Program-made: the position numbers and the translations under genes
Notes under the pieces: generated by a model
Databases searched by the model: none
What the model was told of the DNA's origin: nothing
The model's input: only the letters and a program-made list of their open reading frames with translations
Origin: Luteolibacter sp. Y139
Lineage (GTDB): Bacteria; Verrucomicrobiota; Verrucomicrobiia; Verrucomicrobiales; Akkermansiaceae
Direction: 5' to 3'
DNA length: 64,000 bases
NCBI RefSeq assembly: GCF_038066715.1
Contig: NZ_JBBUKT010000006.1
Location: 62,001 to 126,000, forward strand
In this document: positions 9,076 through 17,931 of the stretch, piece by piece
Layout of the letters: every line of letters begins with the position of its first letter
Position numbering within the stretch: position 1 is the first letter of the stretch

Positions 9076-10558
9076 CCGCCCACCGCATGCCAAGCTCCGA
9101 AGTCTGATCGACCGACTCCACGATGGGCCGCCGCTGTCCAAGCAGGAGGTGGCGCAGCTTGAGGAGTATCTTGAGGACGACGAGGCGCTGGCCTACTACG
9201 TCGCGGTCAGCCAGCAGGAGGCGCTGCTACCATCTTCGATCCCGGAGCGTGATTTGTCAGAGGTGGAGCCTGCCCGGATCGTGCGATTCCCGCGCGCGAT
9301 GCGGTTCGCCACGCCCTTGGCTGCGGCGTGTGTCGTGTTTGCCCTAGGACTGATCCTTGGGCGGCGACTGGAACGAGATCCGTCTAACAGCACGGTGGCC
9401 ATCTCCCCGGCGCATGCTGCTCCTGCCCGGATCACTGGCATGGTGGGCGTCGAGTGGGCTGATGAAAGCGCTCCTCACAAGATTGATCTGGATGCTGCGT
9501 CTGATCCTATTTCGATCAAATCCGGCTTGGTGGAGGTGACGTATGGGAATGGCGTGTGCGTTACTCTCGAGGGGCCGGCCGTCTATGAGGTCGCCGGGCA
9601 AGAGGAGGGACGTCTTGCAAAAGGGAAGCTCTACACCACGGTGCCGAAGGGTGCGGAGGGCTTCAAGATCCACTACTCGGGAGGCACGGTGGAGGATCTG
9701 GGCACCGAGTTCGCCATGGATGCGCAGGAGAATGGGAGCACGGAAGTGGGCGTGTTTTCAGGGAAGGTGAAGCTGCACTCGGAGGGGCGGGACTCGATCA
9801 TGCTGTTCGAGAACCAGTCGCTGGTGCAATCGCCAGGTGCCGAGGAGCCGTTCGAGCCGGTGCCGCTGGATCGCGAGAAGTTTGTCGACCGGTTGCCGGC
9901 CCGCGACTTCCGCTGGGAGGTGGATTCTCCGGGGACGCGGGAGTTCACCTGTGATGTGACCCATCTGGTGTGGAAGCCCGCCAAGTATCGGGCGATCTTC
10001 AAGTGGATCAGCGGTATGGACGCGGTGAATCTCCGGGATGTGCGGCTTTTCCGCGATGGTGAACTCGTGGTGGCGGATGATCACGCTGGCAGCACCGGTG
10101 TGCTGCGCTACGTCTCTAACAACATCTACGCACTCGACGTCCCGCCGGGGGACTACAGTCGCGGGCGCTGGACGATCAAGGCCCGGATCGAAACGATCAG
10201 TCGTGAGGGAGGAAATCTCGCTCATGCCGACGTGCCGATCGGGAGCCGGGGGATCCTCCAATTCGAAGAGGGGCTGGTGACCGGTGCGGGCCCGGAGCAA
10301 TTCATCGGTCGCTGGGCTTACCGCCACATGGGCACTGCCTTCGTCCGCGAATTTCATCCGGATGGCTCGGTATCCCTGGAGCAGAATGGCGTGAAGGATG
10401 AGGGCTACTGGGTGGACAGCCGCTGGGAGGTGAAGGATGGCGTCCTCAATGTCAGCATTCCGAAGCGAGGGCTGGCAGAGCGCCATGTCTTGCGTGACGC
10501 GAAGACACTCATCTTCGCGAGCAACCCGTATGAGAATGCGGTGAAGGAATCCGACTGA
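9068..10558 (+). CDS. FecR-domain anti-sigma/signal transducer with long C-terminal extension
   Basis: A 496-residue single-pass membrane protein. The cytoplasmic part (residues 1-79) would bind the sigma factor encoded just upstream. A TM helix lies at about 80-98 and the FecR domain at about 115-230 (GLVEVTYGNGVCVTLEGPAV, FKIHYSGGTVEDLGTEFAM). It continues for some 260 residues past the usual end. One beta-type domain at about 280-390 has the pattern LFRDGELVVADDHAGSTG, and a small lipocalin-like domain at about 405-485 contains GRWAYRHMGTAFVREFHPDG. The extension lies outside the cytoplasm and may sense a ligand, which is an inference. The target regulon is unknown; the LamG gene 125 bp downstream and the GH89 gene upstream are candidates. 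Confidence 0.88.
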   Translation: MSSRPPHAKLRSLIDRLHDGPPLSKQEVAQLEEYLEDDEALAYYVAVSQQEALLPSSIPERDLSEVEPARIVRFPRAMRFATPLAAACVVFALGLILGRRLERDPSNSTVAISPAHAAPARITGMVGVEWADESAPHKIDLDAASDPISIKSGLVEVTYGNGVCVTLEGPAVYEVAGQEEGRLAKGKLYTTVPKGAEGFKIHYSGGTVEDLGTEFAMDAQENGSTEVGVFSGKVKLHSEGRDSIMLFENQSLVQSPGAEEPFEPVPLDREKFVDRLPARDFRWEVDSPGTREFTCDVTHLVWKPAKYRAIFKWISGMDAVNLRDVRLFRDGELVVADDHAGSTGVLRYVSNNIYALDVPPGDYSRGRWTIKARIETISREGGNLAHADVPIGSRGILQFEEGLVTGAGPEQFIGRWAYRHMGTAFVREFHPDGSVSLEQNGVKDEGYWVDSRWEVKDGVLNVSIPKRGLAERHVLRDAKTLIFASNPYENAVKESD

Positions 10559-10683
10559 GAAATTTCTGCAGGAAATCCGGTCAGCATCCGGACGGGAGGG
10601 GAATAAGTGCGGGTCGATCTTGTCCGGTGTCAACCGGTGCACGGCGACAACATCGACGCACAAAAAATACCTGAACGATCCCG

Positions 10684-13164
10684 ATGCACACGATCAACCT
10701 CCTGGCGGTGGCGGCCGCCCTTACCCTGGGCACGGCGGAAGCCGCCCTGATATCGCACTACACCTTCGACGAGACCTCCGGGACCACGGCGGTGGACAAG
10801 GGCTCGGCCGGAGCCAATGGAACGATTGGCGCCAATGTCACGCTCGGTGCGGCGGGGAAATTCGGAACGGCTTTCACGTTTCACAATGATGCGACGCAGG
10901 CGGGCATCGTCGACATGGAGAATGCGACGACCTTCGCCGCGATCAATGCAAGCCAAGCGGTGACGATCTCGGTGTGGCTGAAGTGGGCGACCTCCACGGC
11001 GAACCGCGACACCGCCGTCTTCCTCGGCAGCAATGCGGCCAGTGACCGCTATCTGGACGTCGGCACCACCGGGGGAACGAATACCGCGAATCTCGGCGGC
11101 GTCTTCGGTCGGACTCGCGCTGCCACGACCTTTCCGGATTTGATCAGGGGTGCGGCACTGAATGACGGCCAGTGGCATCACGTCGCCTACACGGCCAATG
11201 CGACCACGGACGTGACGCAGATCTACATCGATGGTGTGCTCGCCGGCAGCACGACGACTCCCTTGTTCACGTTTCCGGCCTTCAACAACTTCGAAGTGGG
11301 ACGGCTAGGGCGCAGCGCTCCGACGGATGCCTATGATGGTTCGGTGGATGAACTGCGGATCTATGATTCCGTTCTCACCGCTGGCGAGATCGCCTCGCTG
11401 GCACAGGGAGCGGCAGGTGATCCCTCGATGCTGGTGGAGCCTTCGTTTTCCTTCACGAGCAATGGTGTAGCTGGAATCCTATCCGTTCCCTTTTCCAACA
11501 ACGGAGCCAGCCAGACGCTGACGCTCAGCTCTGTCGCTCCCGTCACGATCAGCGGCGACAACGCGGCGAACTTCAGCCTCGCCTCCTTCGATAACAACCT
11601 CGCGCCAGGTGCCACGGGTGCCATTCGCCTGAACTTCAATCCGCAAGGAGGGGGGACCTACAATGCCACCCTCACCATTGCCTCGAACGATTCGCTCAAG
11701 CCGTCGCGAGACGTGGCCGTCAGTGTCGAGGTAAGGGACCCGGTTGCCGGTATCGCGCCTGCTTTGATCGACTTCGGCAGCTTCGCGACGGCTCCTTCAC
11801 CGCAAACCCAGACCCTGACGATCTCGAATACCGGAGGTGCCACCGATCTAACGGTCTTTGATGTGGCCAGCACGGGAAGCGCGGCCTTCACCACGAATGC
11901 CGCGCCTCCCTTCGCGGTGGCGCCCGGTGGAAGCACTACGATCACGGTGACTTTCACCCCGGGAAGTTCCGACGGCAATTTCACCGGCAATCTGCAAGTC
12001 ATTACCGACGGCTTCAATCAGGGTGTCTTCGATGTCCCGCTTTCCGCCTCGGTGAAATTGAGCAGCCCGGATGCGAGCATGGTCTCCCATTTCACCTTCG
12101 ACCAACAGGCGGCCGTGGGCGATGACACCGGGACTCTCAACAATGATGGTACGCCAGTGGGTGATGCCCAATGGACGGCGTCTTCACGTATCGGTGGTGG
12201 AGCCCTGCTGTTGGACGGCACCGGTGACCTGATCGATCTCGGCGCCGATACCGGACCCGACTACACGAGCCAGCTGGTCGCCGACAGCGATGGCTTCACG
12301 GTGGCCTGCTGGGCCAATGTGCCGGTGGGAACGACGGTGGATCGCACGCGGTTCTTCTCGGCCTATGCCAATGGTGCGGCCACGCTGACGCAGGGCTGGG
12401 GAGTGGGGCAACGCAACGCCTCACGGCAGCTGATTGGCACCACCTACGGCAAGGTCGACTACCTCGCGCCGGTGAACTCGGCACCGGCCCTGGGCGCCTG
12501 GCATCACTATGCGTATGTGTTCCGCAATGTGCCGGTCAACCGGCTGGACACCTACATCGATGGTGTGCTGGTGGATAGCCGGACGACGGCGACCAACACC
12601 GGCTTCAATGATGCAACGACGGTTGGCTTTGCGATTGGTGCGCTGGGCCGCTCGACTGCCTTCGAGGGATTCGCTGGCCGTCTGGACGATCTGCGGATCT
12701 ACAACCGGGAATTGGTGGCGAGCAATATCGCGGACCTCTTCAATTCCGCGCCGCCGCAATCGGCCTACGACGTTTGGGCGTCGACCTACGGGCTGAATCC
12801 GGCCGGCAATGGAGCACCTTCGCAAGATCCCGATGGCGACGGCCTGGCGAACTCCGTCGAGTTTGTCGTGGGATCGAGCCCGGTTTCCGGGTCTTCGGCC
12901 AACCTGCCGGCTGGAAGCAAATCCGGAAACAATCTGGTGATCGTCTATCGGCGTGAAACCGCCGCCGCGGTGGCAGGGTTCGTCGATCGAGTTGAGTTCA
13001 AGGACGACATGTCCGCTACTCCGTGGACGCCTGCCGTGAATGGAAGCGGGGGAGTGACGATCAGCAGTGTGGCGATCGATGCCGACACGGAAGAGGTGAC
13101 GGTCTCCATTCCTTCTCCCGGTAGTCGGATGTTCGCGCGGCTGAGTGTGACCGCGCCGCAATAG
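10684..13164 (+). CDS. Secreted LamG / choice-of-anchor D surface protein
   Basis: An 826-residue exported protein with signal peptide MHTINLLAVAAALTLGTAEA. Domains in order: a LamG-like concanavalin fold (about 22-235, with DGQWHHVAYTANATTDVTQI and DGSVDELRIYDSVLTAGEIA); two HYDIN/choice-of-anchor-D type beta domains (about 245-455, ending VTFTPGSSDGNFTGNLQV); a second LamG domain (about 460-690, WHHYAYVFRNVPVNRLDTYI and RLDDLRIYNRELVASNIADL); and a C-terminal module with DPDGDGLANSVEFVVGSSP plus a final beta domain. LamG domains usually bind glycans or other surfaces. No enzymatic motif is seen. It is probably cell-surface or secreted and may be a target of the sigma/FecR pair upstream. Confidence 0.88.
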   Translation: MHTINLLAVAAALTLGTAEAALISHYTFDETSGTTAVDKGSAGANGTIGANVTLGAAGKFGTAFTFHNDATQAGIVDMENATTFAAINASQAVTISVWLKWATSTANRDTAVFLGSNAASDRYLDVGTTGGTNTANLGGVFGRTRAATTFPDLIRGAALNDGQWHHVAYTANATTDVTQIYIDGVLAGSTTTPLFTFPAFNNFEVGRLGRSAPTDAYDGSVDELRIYDSVLTAGEIASLAQGAAGDPSMLVEPSFSFTSNGVAGILSVPFSNNGASQTLTLSSVAPVTISGDNAANFSLASFDNNLAPGATGAIRLNFNPQGGGTYNATLTIASNDSLKPSRDVAVSVEVRDPVAGIAPALIDFGSFATAPSPQTQTLTISNTGGATDLTVFDVASTGSAAFTTNAAPPFAVAPGGSTTITVTFTPGSSDGNFTGNLQVITDGFNQGVFDVPLSASVKLSSPDASMVSHFTFDQQAAVGDDTGTLNNDGTPVGDAQWTASSRIGGGALLLDGTGDLIDLGADTGPDYTSQLVADSDGFTVACWANVPVGTTVDRTRFFSAYANGAATLTQGWGVGQRNASRQLIGTTYGKVDYLAPVNSAPALGAWHHYAYVFRNVPVNRLDTYIDGVLVDSRTTATNTGFNDATTVGFAIGALGRSTAFEGFAGRLDDLRIYNRELVASNIADLFNSAPPQSAYDVWASTYGLNPAGNGAPSQDPDGDGLANSVEFVVGSSPVSGSSANLPAGSKSGNNLVIVYRRETAAAVAGFVDRVEFKDDMSATPWTPAVNGSGGVTISSVAIDADTEEVTVSIPSPGSRMFARLSVTAPQ

Positions 13165-13257
13165 GAGCTTTGTTCGCCTTGGGATTCGAGGTCCCGCGGA
13201 TACCGTGCGTGAAGGGGTTTGGGTTTTCCTTCCGCACGGCATCCAAGGCGGGCCCAC

Positions 13258-13291
13258 AAAAAGCCCCCGCCACCGGACGATGGCGAGGGCT
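13258..13291 (-). terminator. Rho-independent terminator of the Gly/Tyr-rich lipoprotein gene
   Basis: On the minus strand an 11-bp stem (agccctcgcca/tggcgggggct, one mismatch) with an 8-nt loop is followed by a run of five T. It lies 24 bp past the stop of the minus-strand gene. For the plus-strand LamG gene a separate 7-bp stem (13203-13209 with 13233-13239) may serve. Confidence 0.8.
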
Positions 13292-13314
13292 GTGAAGGGT
13301 TCGGTCAGACGAGA

Positions 13315-14178
13315 TCATTCGCCGCGGGCGGCCTTGCGTTCCGCCTGCTTTTCTTTCCATTTCCCGCCACCACCACCGCCGCCGCCATTGCCCTCTTGCT
13401 TCTGGGCCTGGCGTTCCTGGGCTTGGGCTTGTTGCTGGGCGCGGGCTTCGGCCATGCGGGCCTGCTGCGAGGCGCGCGCTCCGCCGTTATTGCCACCGTA
13501 GTTGCCACCGCCGTAGTTCGGCTGTTGGGGTTGTTGATACCTGGCCTGCGGCGACTGGCGTTGGTCGCGGACCTTTTCGGCCCAGTTCTGCTGCTGGTCG
13601 CGGATGTTCTGCTGCTTCTGCGCCTGATTTTCACGCATCTGCTGGTTGCGCTCGGACTGATTGTCGCGGGCCTGCTGAAAATTTTGGGCGGCGCGGACGC
13701 GCTGGTTGCGCCAAGCGTCGGCGGTCGCGTCATTGCGCTCGCGGACCTTTGTCGCCCACGAGTAATTCGCGGCCTTCAGCTGATCCACGCGGTTCTGGTA
13801 GTTCGGCAGGTAGCGGTCGCGGAAGTTCACGGGTGGCGGGCAATTGCCGTGGCCATTCCATCCGCCGGGGTGATGGGCTCCGTAAATCGGGCGCGGGCAG
13901 TAGCCGACCGGGTAGTAGCCGTAGAGGTAGGGGTCGTAGTAGCAGCGGCGGTAACGGTCGTAGTAGCAATACACCGTGGGATCGTAGAACCAGCGGTCGC
14001 TGCTGGTGTAGACGAAGGTGGTATTGAGACCACCGCCGCCGCCGTAATAGCCGCCGCCTCCTCCGTATCCACCCCCGCCGTAGCCGCCTCCACCGTAGGG
14101 GTCATAATAGCACGAGGCGACGAACAGGGTGGCAGCCGCAGCAGCGGCTCCTTTCAACCAGCGGTGTGTTTGGGTCAT
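13315..14178 (-). CDS. Gly/Tyr-rich and Gln-rich lipoprotein of unknown function
   Basis: A 287-residue low-complexity lipoprotein. The signal peptide ends in a lipobox (LFVASC, Cys23). Residues 24-50 are Gly/Tyr repeats (YGGGGYGGGG), followed by an aromatic/Cys segment (DRWFYDPTVYCYYDRYRRCY). The second half (about 135-270) is rich in Gln, Arg, Asn and Ala, with short repeats such as NQQMRENQAQKQQNIRDQQQ, likely a coiled coil or flexible polymer. The end is Lys/Arg-rich. Similar low-complexity lipoproteins occur in Verrucomicrobia and Planctomycetes, but no function is known to me; a cell-envelope structural role is a guess. It diverges from galE across about 120 bp. Confidence 0.8.
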   Translation of the reverse strand: MTQTHRWLKGAAAAAATLFVASCYYDPYGGGGYGGGGYGGGGGYYGGGGGLNTTFVYTSSDRWFYDPTVYCYYDRYRRCYYDPYLYGYYPVGYCPRPIYGAHHPGGWNGHGNCPPPVNFRDRYLPNYQNRVDQLKAANYSWATKVRERNDATADAWRNQRVRAAQNFQQARDNQSERNQQMRENQAQKQQNIRDQQQNWAEKVRDQRQSPQARYQQPQQPNYGGGNYGGNNGGARASQQARMAEARAQQQAQAQERQAQKQEGNGGGGGGGGKWKEKQAERKAARGE

Positions 14179-14298
14179 GGCGGTAAAACGCTAAGAACGA
14201 CGAATTATTCAACCGATTCGTCCGAAGTCCAGCGGGCGCATTGACAGGATCGCCCGGAATCCGTTTCTTCGCCGCGTCAAGCTGCCATAATCCCCAGA

Positions 14299-15300
14299 AT
14301 GTCTGCCCCTGTTCTTGTCACCGGAGGAGCCGGATACATCGGTTCCCACACAGTCCGCCTGCTCGCATCGCAGGGTCGGAAAGTCGTCGTTCTCGACAAT
14401 CTCGTCTATGGTCACCGTGAGGCGATCGTGGATGAAGGAGTCGAGCTGGTGGTGGGGGACGTGGGTGACCGCAAGCTCATCGAGGAACTCTTTGCCAAGC
14501 ACGGCTTCGGCGCGGTGGTCCACTTTGCCGCCTACGCCTACGTCGGCGAGTCGGTGACCGACCCGCTGAAGTATTATCGCAACAACACCGCCGAGCCGCT
14601 GACCCTGCTCGAAGTGATGCAGGCGCACGGCTGCAAGGCCTTCGTGTTCTCCTCGACCTGCGCCACTTACGGCGTGCCGGAGAGCATCCCGATTTCCGAA
14701 AGCAACCCGCAGAACCCGATCAATCCCTACGGCCGCAGCAAGCTGATGCTGGAATGGGTGCTGGCCGACTGCGACCGCGCCTGGGGCCTGAAGAGCGCCT
14801 GCCTCCGCTATTTCAATGCCAGCGGCTGCGCGGAAGACGGCCTGATCGGCGAGGATCACAATCCGGAAACCCACCTGATCCCGCGCGTGCTGATGGCGGT
14901 GACCGGGGAAATCTCCCACGTGGACGTCTTCGGCACCGACTACCCGACTCCCGACGGCACCGGCGTGCGCGACTACATCCACGTGGCCGACCTCGCGTCC
15001 GCCCATGCGAAGGCGATCGACCACCTCACCGGCGGCGGCGATTCGGTCCGCTGCAACCTCGGAACCGGGGTGGGGGTGTCCGTGAATGAGATCATTTCCG
15101 CGGTCGAAGAGGTGACTGGCAAGAAGGTGCCGGTCCAGTACGGTCCGCGCCGCGCTGGGGATCCGCCGCAGCTTTTGGCCGACCCGCGCCTCGCCAAGGA
15201 AGTCCTCGGCTGGGTCGCCGAACACCGCGACGTCCGCGACATGGTCCGCTCCGCCTGGGCGTGGATGGACGGCCCGCGCAAGGGACGATTCACGTCTTGA
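14299..15300 (+). CDS. galE: UDP-glucose 4-epimerase
   Basis: A 333-residue cytoplasmic short-chain dehydrogenase that interconverts UDP-glucose and UDP-galactose, feeding sugar nucleotides into the Leloir pathway and surface-glycan synthesis. The NAD-binding motif TGGAGYIGS is at residues 8-16. The catalytic YxxxK pair is Tyr144/Lys148 (INPYGRSK), and the Ser/Thr partner is in FVFSSTCATYG. LRYFNASG and TPDGTGVRDYIHVADLA are characteristic of GalE rather than other NDP-sugar epimerases. Length matches the family (about 335). It stands alone, 92 bp before the pilin-like cassette. Confidence 0.95.
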   Translation: MSAPVLVTGGAGYIGSHTVRLLASQGRKVVVLDNLVYGHREAIVDEGVELVVGDVGDRKLIEELFAKHGFGAVVHFAAYAYVGESVTDPLKYYRNNTAEPLTLLEVMQAHGCKAFVFSSTCATYGVPESIPISESNPQNPINPYGRSKLMLEWVLADCDRAWGLKSACLRYFNASGCAEDGLIGEDHNPETHLIPRVLMAVTGEISHVDVFGTDYPTPDGTGVRDYIHVADLASAHAKAIDHLTGGGDSVRCNLGTGVGVSVNEIISAVEEVTGKKVPVQYGPRRAGDPPQLLADPRLAKEVLGWVAEHRDVRDMVRSAWAWMDGPRKGRFTS

Positions 15301-15392
15301 AACGTTCGTTTTCTGCGTAATCGCGATGTAAACACATTCCGGCTTGCAATTCGGCTCGTCCGCAGCCACAGATTCAAAAAACCAAACCCGTC

Positions 15393-16061
15393 ATGCATTT
15401 CAGACCAACCCGCTCAGCGAGGGGCTTCAGCCTCATCGAGCTGCTCGTTGTCATTCTCATCATTTCCGTCCTCCTCACCCTAGGTGCCGTCGGCCTGAAG
15501 GGCATCGGTGGCAAGGGAGTCACGAGTGGCGTTTCTACCGCCGAAGCCATCTTCGACGAAGCGCGAGCGATCGCCGTCGGCAAGGGCACCCGGTCGCGGG
15601 TGCTCATTGACGTGAACGACCCGCAGAGCACGGAAAACTACAAGCGCCGGATGGTGGTGGTTTATGAGAAGCTGAACGAACAGGGCGAGCCCCAGAAGGA
15701 CCAGTGGGAGTTGTCCAGCCGTGCGGTGACGCTGCCGGAGGGCACTTTCTTCAGCGAGACCTTCAGCAAGAAGGACCACAAGTCAGGCGGAGATGGTGTC
15801 GACAATGTCGACCTTTCCACCAACAAGCAGGCTTACGACGGCAAGTACCTCTCCTATGAGTTCAACTCCGAGGGGATCTGCTCCACTCCTGGTGCCAGCT
15901 TCATCCTTGGCTCCGGAGCCCGCGCGGCGGGTCAGGAGCCGAATGTCACGGGAGCGGGCAAGCGTGACTTCGCCGGCTTCATCGTATGGCGCAATGGCCG
16001 GACCTCGTTGTTCCGTGGTCCGGACGAAATCGGCATTCCTTCCGACGTTAAGACTTTCTGA
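15393..16061 (+). CDS. Pilin-like protein, Verru_Chthon cassette protein D type
   Basis: A 222-residue protein with a type IV pilin/pseudopilin start: a short basic leader ending in Gly, then FSLIELLVVILIISVLLTLG. Prepilin peptidase would cut between Gly and Phe; the Glu at mature position 5 is present. The rest is soluble (AEAIFDEARAIAVGKGTRSR, later FAGFIVWRNGRTSLF). Length and order recall the Verru_Chthon cassette D family (TIGR02596), recognised from memory. It heads a tight three-gene set (10- and 16-bp gaps). These cassettes are thought to form pilus- or type II secretion-like structures, but their function is not established. Confidence 0.8.
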   Translation: MHFRPTRSARGFSLIELLVVILIISVLLTLGAVGLKGIGGKGVTSGVSTAEAIFDEARAIAVGKGTRSRVLIDVNDPQSTENYKRRMVVVYEKLNEQGEPQKDQWELSSRAVTLPEGTFFSETFSKKDHKSGGDGVDNVDLSTNKQAYDGKYLSYEFNSEGICSTPGASFILGSGARAAGQEPNVTGAGKRDFAGFIVWRNGRTSLFRGPDEIGIPSDVKTF

Positions 16062-16070
16062 TAACCGCTC

Positions 16071-16796
16071 ATGAAATTTCAAAATCCCCGGACTGGTCGC
16101 GGCTTCACCTTGATGGAGACCGTGATCGCCATCGGCGTCCTGGCGCTGTTGCTCACGGCCTTCCTTGCGGTCTTCGGTCCCGCGACCACCGGCCTGCGCC
16201 GCGCCATCAGCGTCCAAGAGGCTGACCGCTTGGCTGCGGCCTTGGAGCGCGAGTTGGTGACCGTTCGTCCCAATGCGAGCGGAGCCAGCTACACCACTGG
16301 CTTCGACAAGGCCTACGAGTGGATCAAGTCGTCCCCGGACAAGGGAGATGAGATCCTCCTTTACCAATATCGCGGTGATCCGAGCCAGTTGCGCGCGGAT
16401 GGCACCATGGAGCCCTACACGCAGAACGGCGGAGTGGCTGGCAAGGACTTCATCGTGCAGCCGGCGGTGCGCCAGCGCAGTGATGACCAGCTGCTCGAAG
16501 ACCTGAAGGCGATCGACGGTCGTATCTTCGCCGTGAAGCTGACGCAGCTCGTCTTCAGCAGCGGCCAGCTGACTCGCGGTACGGCGGGCGAGATCACCGA
16601 TCCGACTCCCGATGACGGCGATGCGGCCGGCACCGGCTCGGGCTCGGATGCCTATCCAGAGGCGGTGATCGCCTTCGCTGCCGAGTTCTTCATTGTCCCC
16701 AACAGCTCCGCCGACTATGTGAAGCCTGATGGGAAGTTCAATCTCGCCAACATGACCAAGCCGGTCTTCACCCGCAATCTCGCCGTCCGCCGCTGA
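16071..16796 (+). CDS. Pilin-like protein, Verru_Chthon cassette protein B type
   Basis: A 241-residue protein with a prepilin leader ending in Gly, followed by FTLMETVIAIGVLALLLTAF; Glu5 of the mature form is present. The segment GLRRAISVQEADRLAAALER directly after the helix is what I associate with cassette protein B (TIGR02598). The C-terminal half looks like a globular pilin head ending in FTRNLAVRR. It sits between the D-type and C-type genes with short gaps and no promoter seen, so the three are probably one transcript. No major-pilin features (disulphide loop, high copy signals) are visible. Confidence 0.8.
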   Translation: MKFQNPRTGRGFTLMETVIAIGVLALLLTAFLAVFGPATTGLRRAISVQEADRLAAALERELVTVRPNASGASYTTGFDKAYEWIKSSPDKGDEILLYQYRGDPSQLRADGTMEPYTQNGGVAGKDFIVQPAVRQRSDDQLLEDLKAIDGRIFAVKLTQLVFSSGQLTRGTAGEITDPTPDDGDAAGTGSGSDAYPEAVIAFAAEFFIVPNSSADYVKPDGKFNLANMTKPVFTRNLAVRR

Positions 16797-16811
16797 GCGG
16801 ACCACCGAATC

Positions 16812-17756
16812 ATGAAAAACCCGTTTTCATCTCCGCTCCGGCGCGGCTTCACCCTGATCGAGTTGCTGGTGGCGATGGCCATCACGACGGTCATCGTCGC
16901 CGTGCTGGTTTCCATCACCGGTGTGGCGCTCGACACGTGGCAACGCGGTCGCGCCGAAATCCGTGCCTCGCGTCAGGCCAAGTCGATGCTCGACACGATG
17001 GCGAAGGACTTCGAGTCGCTGGTTTCCCGCCGCGGCAACAATTTCGAATGGCTCTACTCCAAGGTGGAGTCCCAGCTGCCTGGCCCGACCGCCAACGTGA
17101 GCAGCAATTCGGCCGACCTGATCTTCTTCACCGCGGCGACGGATCGCTACGAGGGGAACATCGGCGGAACCAAGGATCTCGGCGGCGATGTTTCCTGCGT
17201 GAGCTACCAGCTCAAGTGGCAGGATCCGGTCGAGGGTGACGATGACGACAAGTCCGCCACCTTCGTGCTTTATCGCAAGCTGGTGAATCCGGACGAAACC
17301 TTCAAGGATCTGCTCGGCAAGGACGACCTTCAGGCTGCCTTCCAAAGCAAGTCGGACAAGGTCAAGGACGTGGAAAACTTCGTCTGCGAAAACGTCTATC
17401 AGTTCACCCTGACCTACCAGATCGAGGTGACCCAGGCTGCAAGCGGCAACGGCGGCACCACGAAGACCTTCCCGGTCCGCGTGACCCTCGGTGACTCCGG
17501 TGCCGGCAAGGAGCTGCGTCTGCGCGGCAATGGCATTGAAACACCGAGTCTTTCCACCGGTAGCCTCTCGCCGCAAGTAAGCGCCGACGAACTCAAGGCT
17601 GGCCGCCTGATCGGCGTCGAGATCGGCGTCACGGTGCTCTCCGACTCTGCGGTCATCCGCCTCAACAACTCGAATCTGGATCAGAAGGTCCGCGAGAAGA
17701 TCCTCGCCCAAGAGTCCTTCCAATACTCCCGTGCGGTGGAACTGCCTGGGATGTAA
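16812..17756 (+). CDS. Pilin-like protein, Verru_Chthon cassette protein C type
   Basis: A 314-residue protein with a prepilin leader (MKNPFSSPLRRG) followed by FTLIELLVAMAITTVIVAVL. The mature Glu5 is present. RQAKSMLDTMAKDFESLVSR and RRGNNFEWLYSK after the helix, and the C-terminal LAQESFQYSRAVELPGM, fit cassette protein C (TIGR02599) as I recall it. It is the longest of the three and resembles a PulJ-like minor pseudopilin in layout. A strong terminator follows 35 bp after the stop, so the cassette ends here. The very large cassette protein A normally associated with these genes is not present in this window. Confidence 0.8.
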   Translation: MKNPFSSPLRRGFTLIELLVAMAITTVIVAVLVSITGVALDTWQRGRAEIRASRQAKSMLDTMAKDFESLVSRRGNNFEWLYSKVESQLPGPTANVSSNSADLIFFTAATDRYEGNIGGTKDLGGDVSCVSYQLKWQDPVEGDDDDKSATFVLYRKLVNPDETFKDLLGKDDLQAAFQSKSDKVKDVENFVCENVYQFTLTYQIEVTQAASGNGGTTKTFPVRVTLGDSGAGKELRLRGNGIETPSLSTGSLSPQVSADELKAGRLIGVEIGVTVLSDSAVIRLNNSNLDQKVREKILAQESFQYSRAVELPGM

Positions 17757-17790
17757 GACAGGGGCTCGAGTTTCCGAACAAAGCTTTCAG

Positions 17791-17819
17791 AAAGGGAGTC
17801 CGGAAGGGCTCCCTTTTTG
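17791..17819 (+). terminator. Rho-independent terminator after the pilin-like cassette
   Basis: Stem aaagggagtcc/gggctcccttt (11 pairs including one T-G) closed by a ggaa tetraloop, followed by a run of T. It lies 34 bp past the cassette C stop and separates it from the convergent membrane-protein gene. Confidence 0.88.
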
Positions 17820-17931
17820 TTTGGTTCAACCGGGGGCGGTGGGCTGCCTCTGACTGGGATGAGCAGGGTGATCGTGGTGCAGGCCGCGGCACTTCCTTTA
17901 GTGAAGGCCGCCTGGCTCTGGTTGGCTCGTG

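Noticed and set aside
14179-14298. ttgaca box before galE as a promoter
   Set aside because: ttgaca at 14241-14246 has no -10 box at a proper distance; the cataat at 14286-14291 is 39 bp further on.
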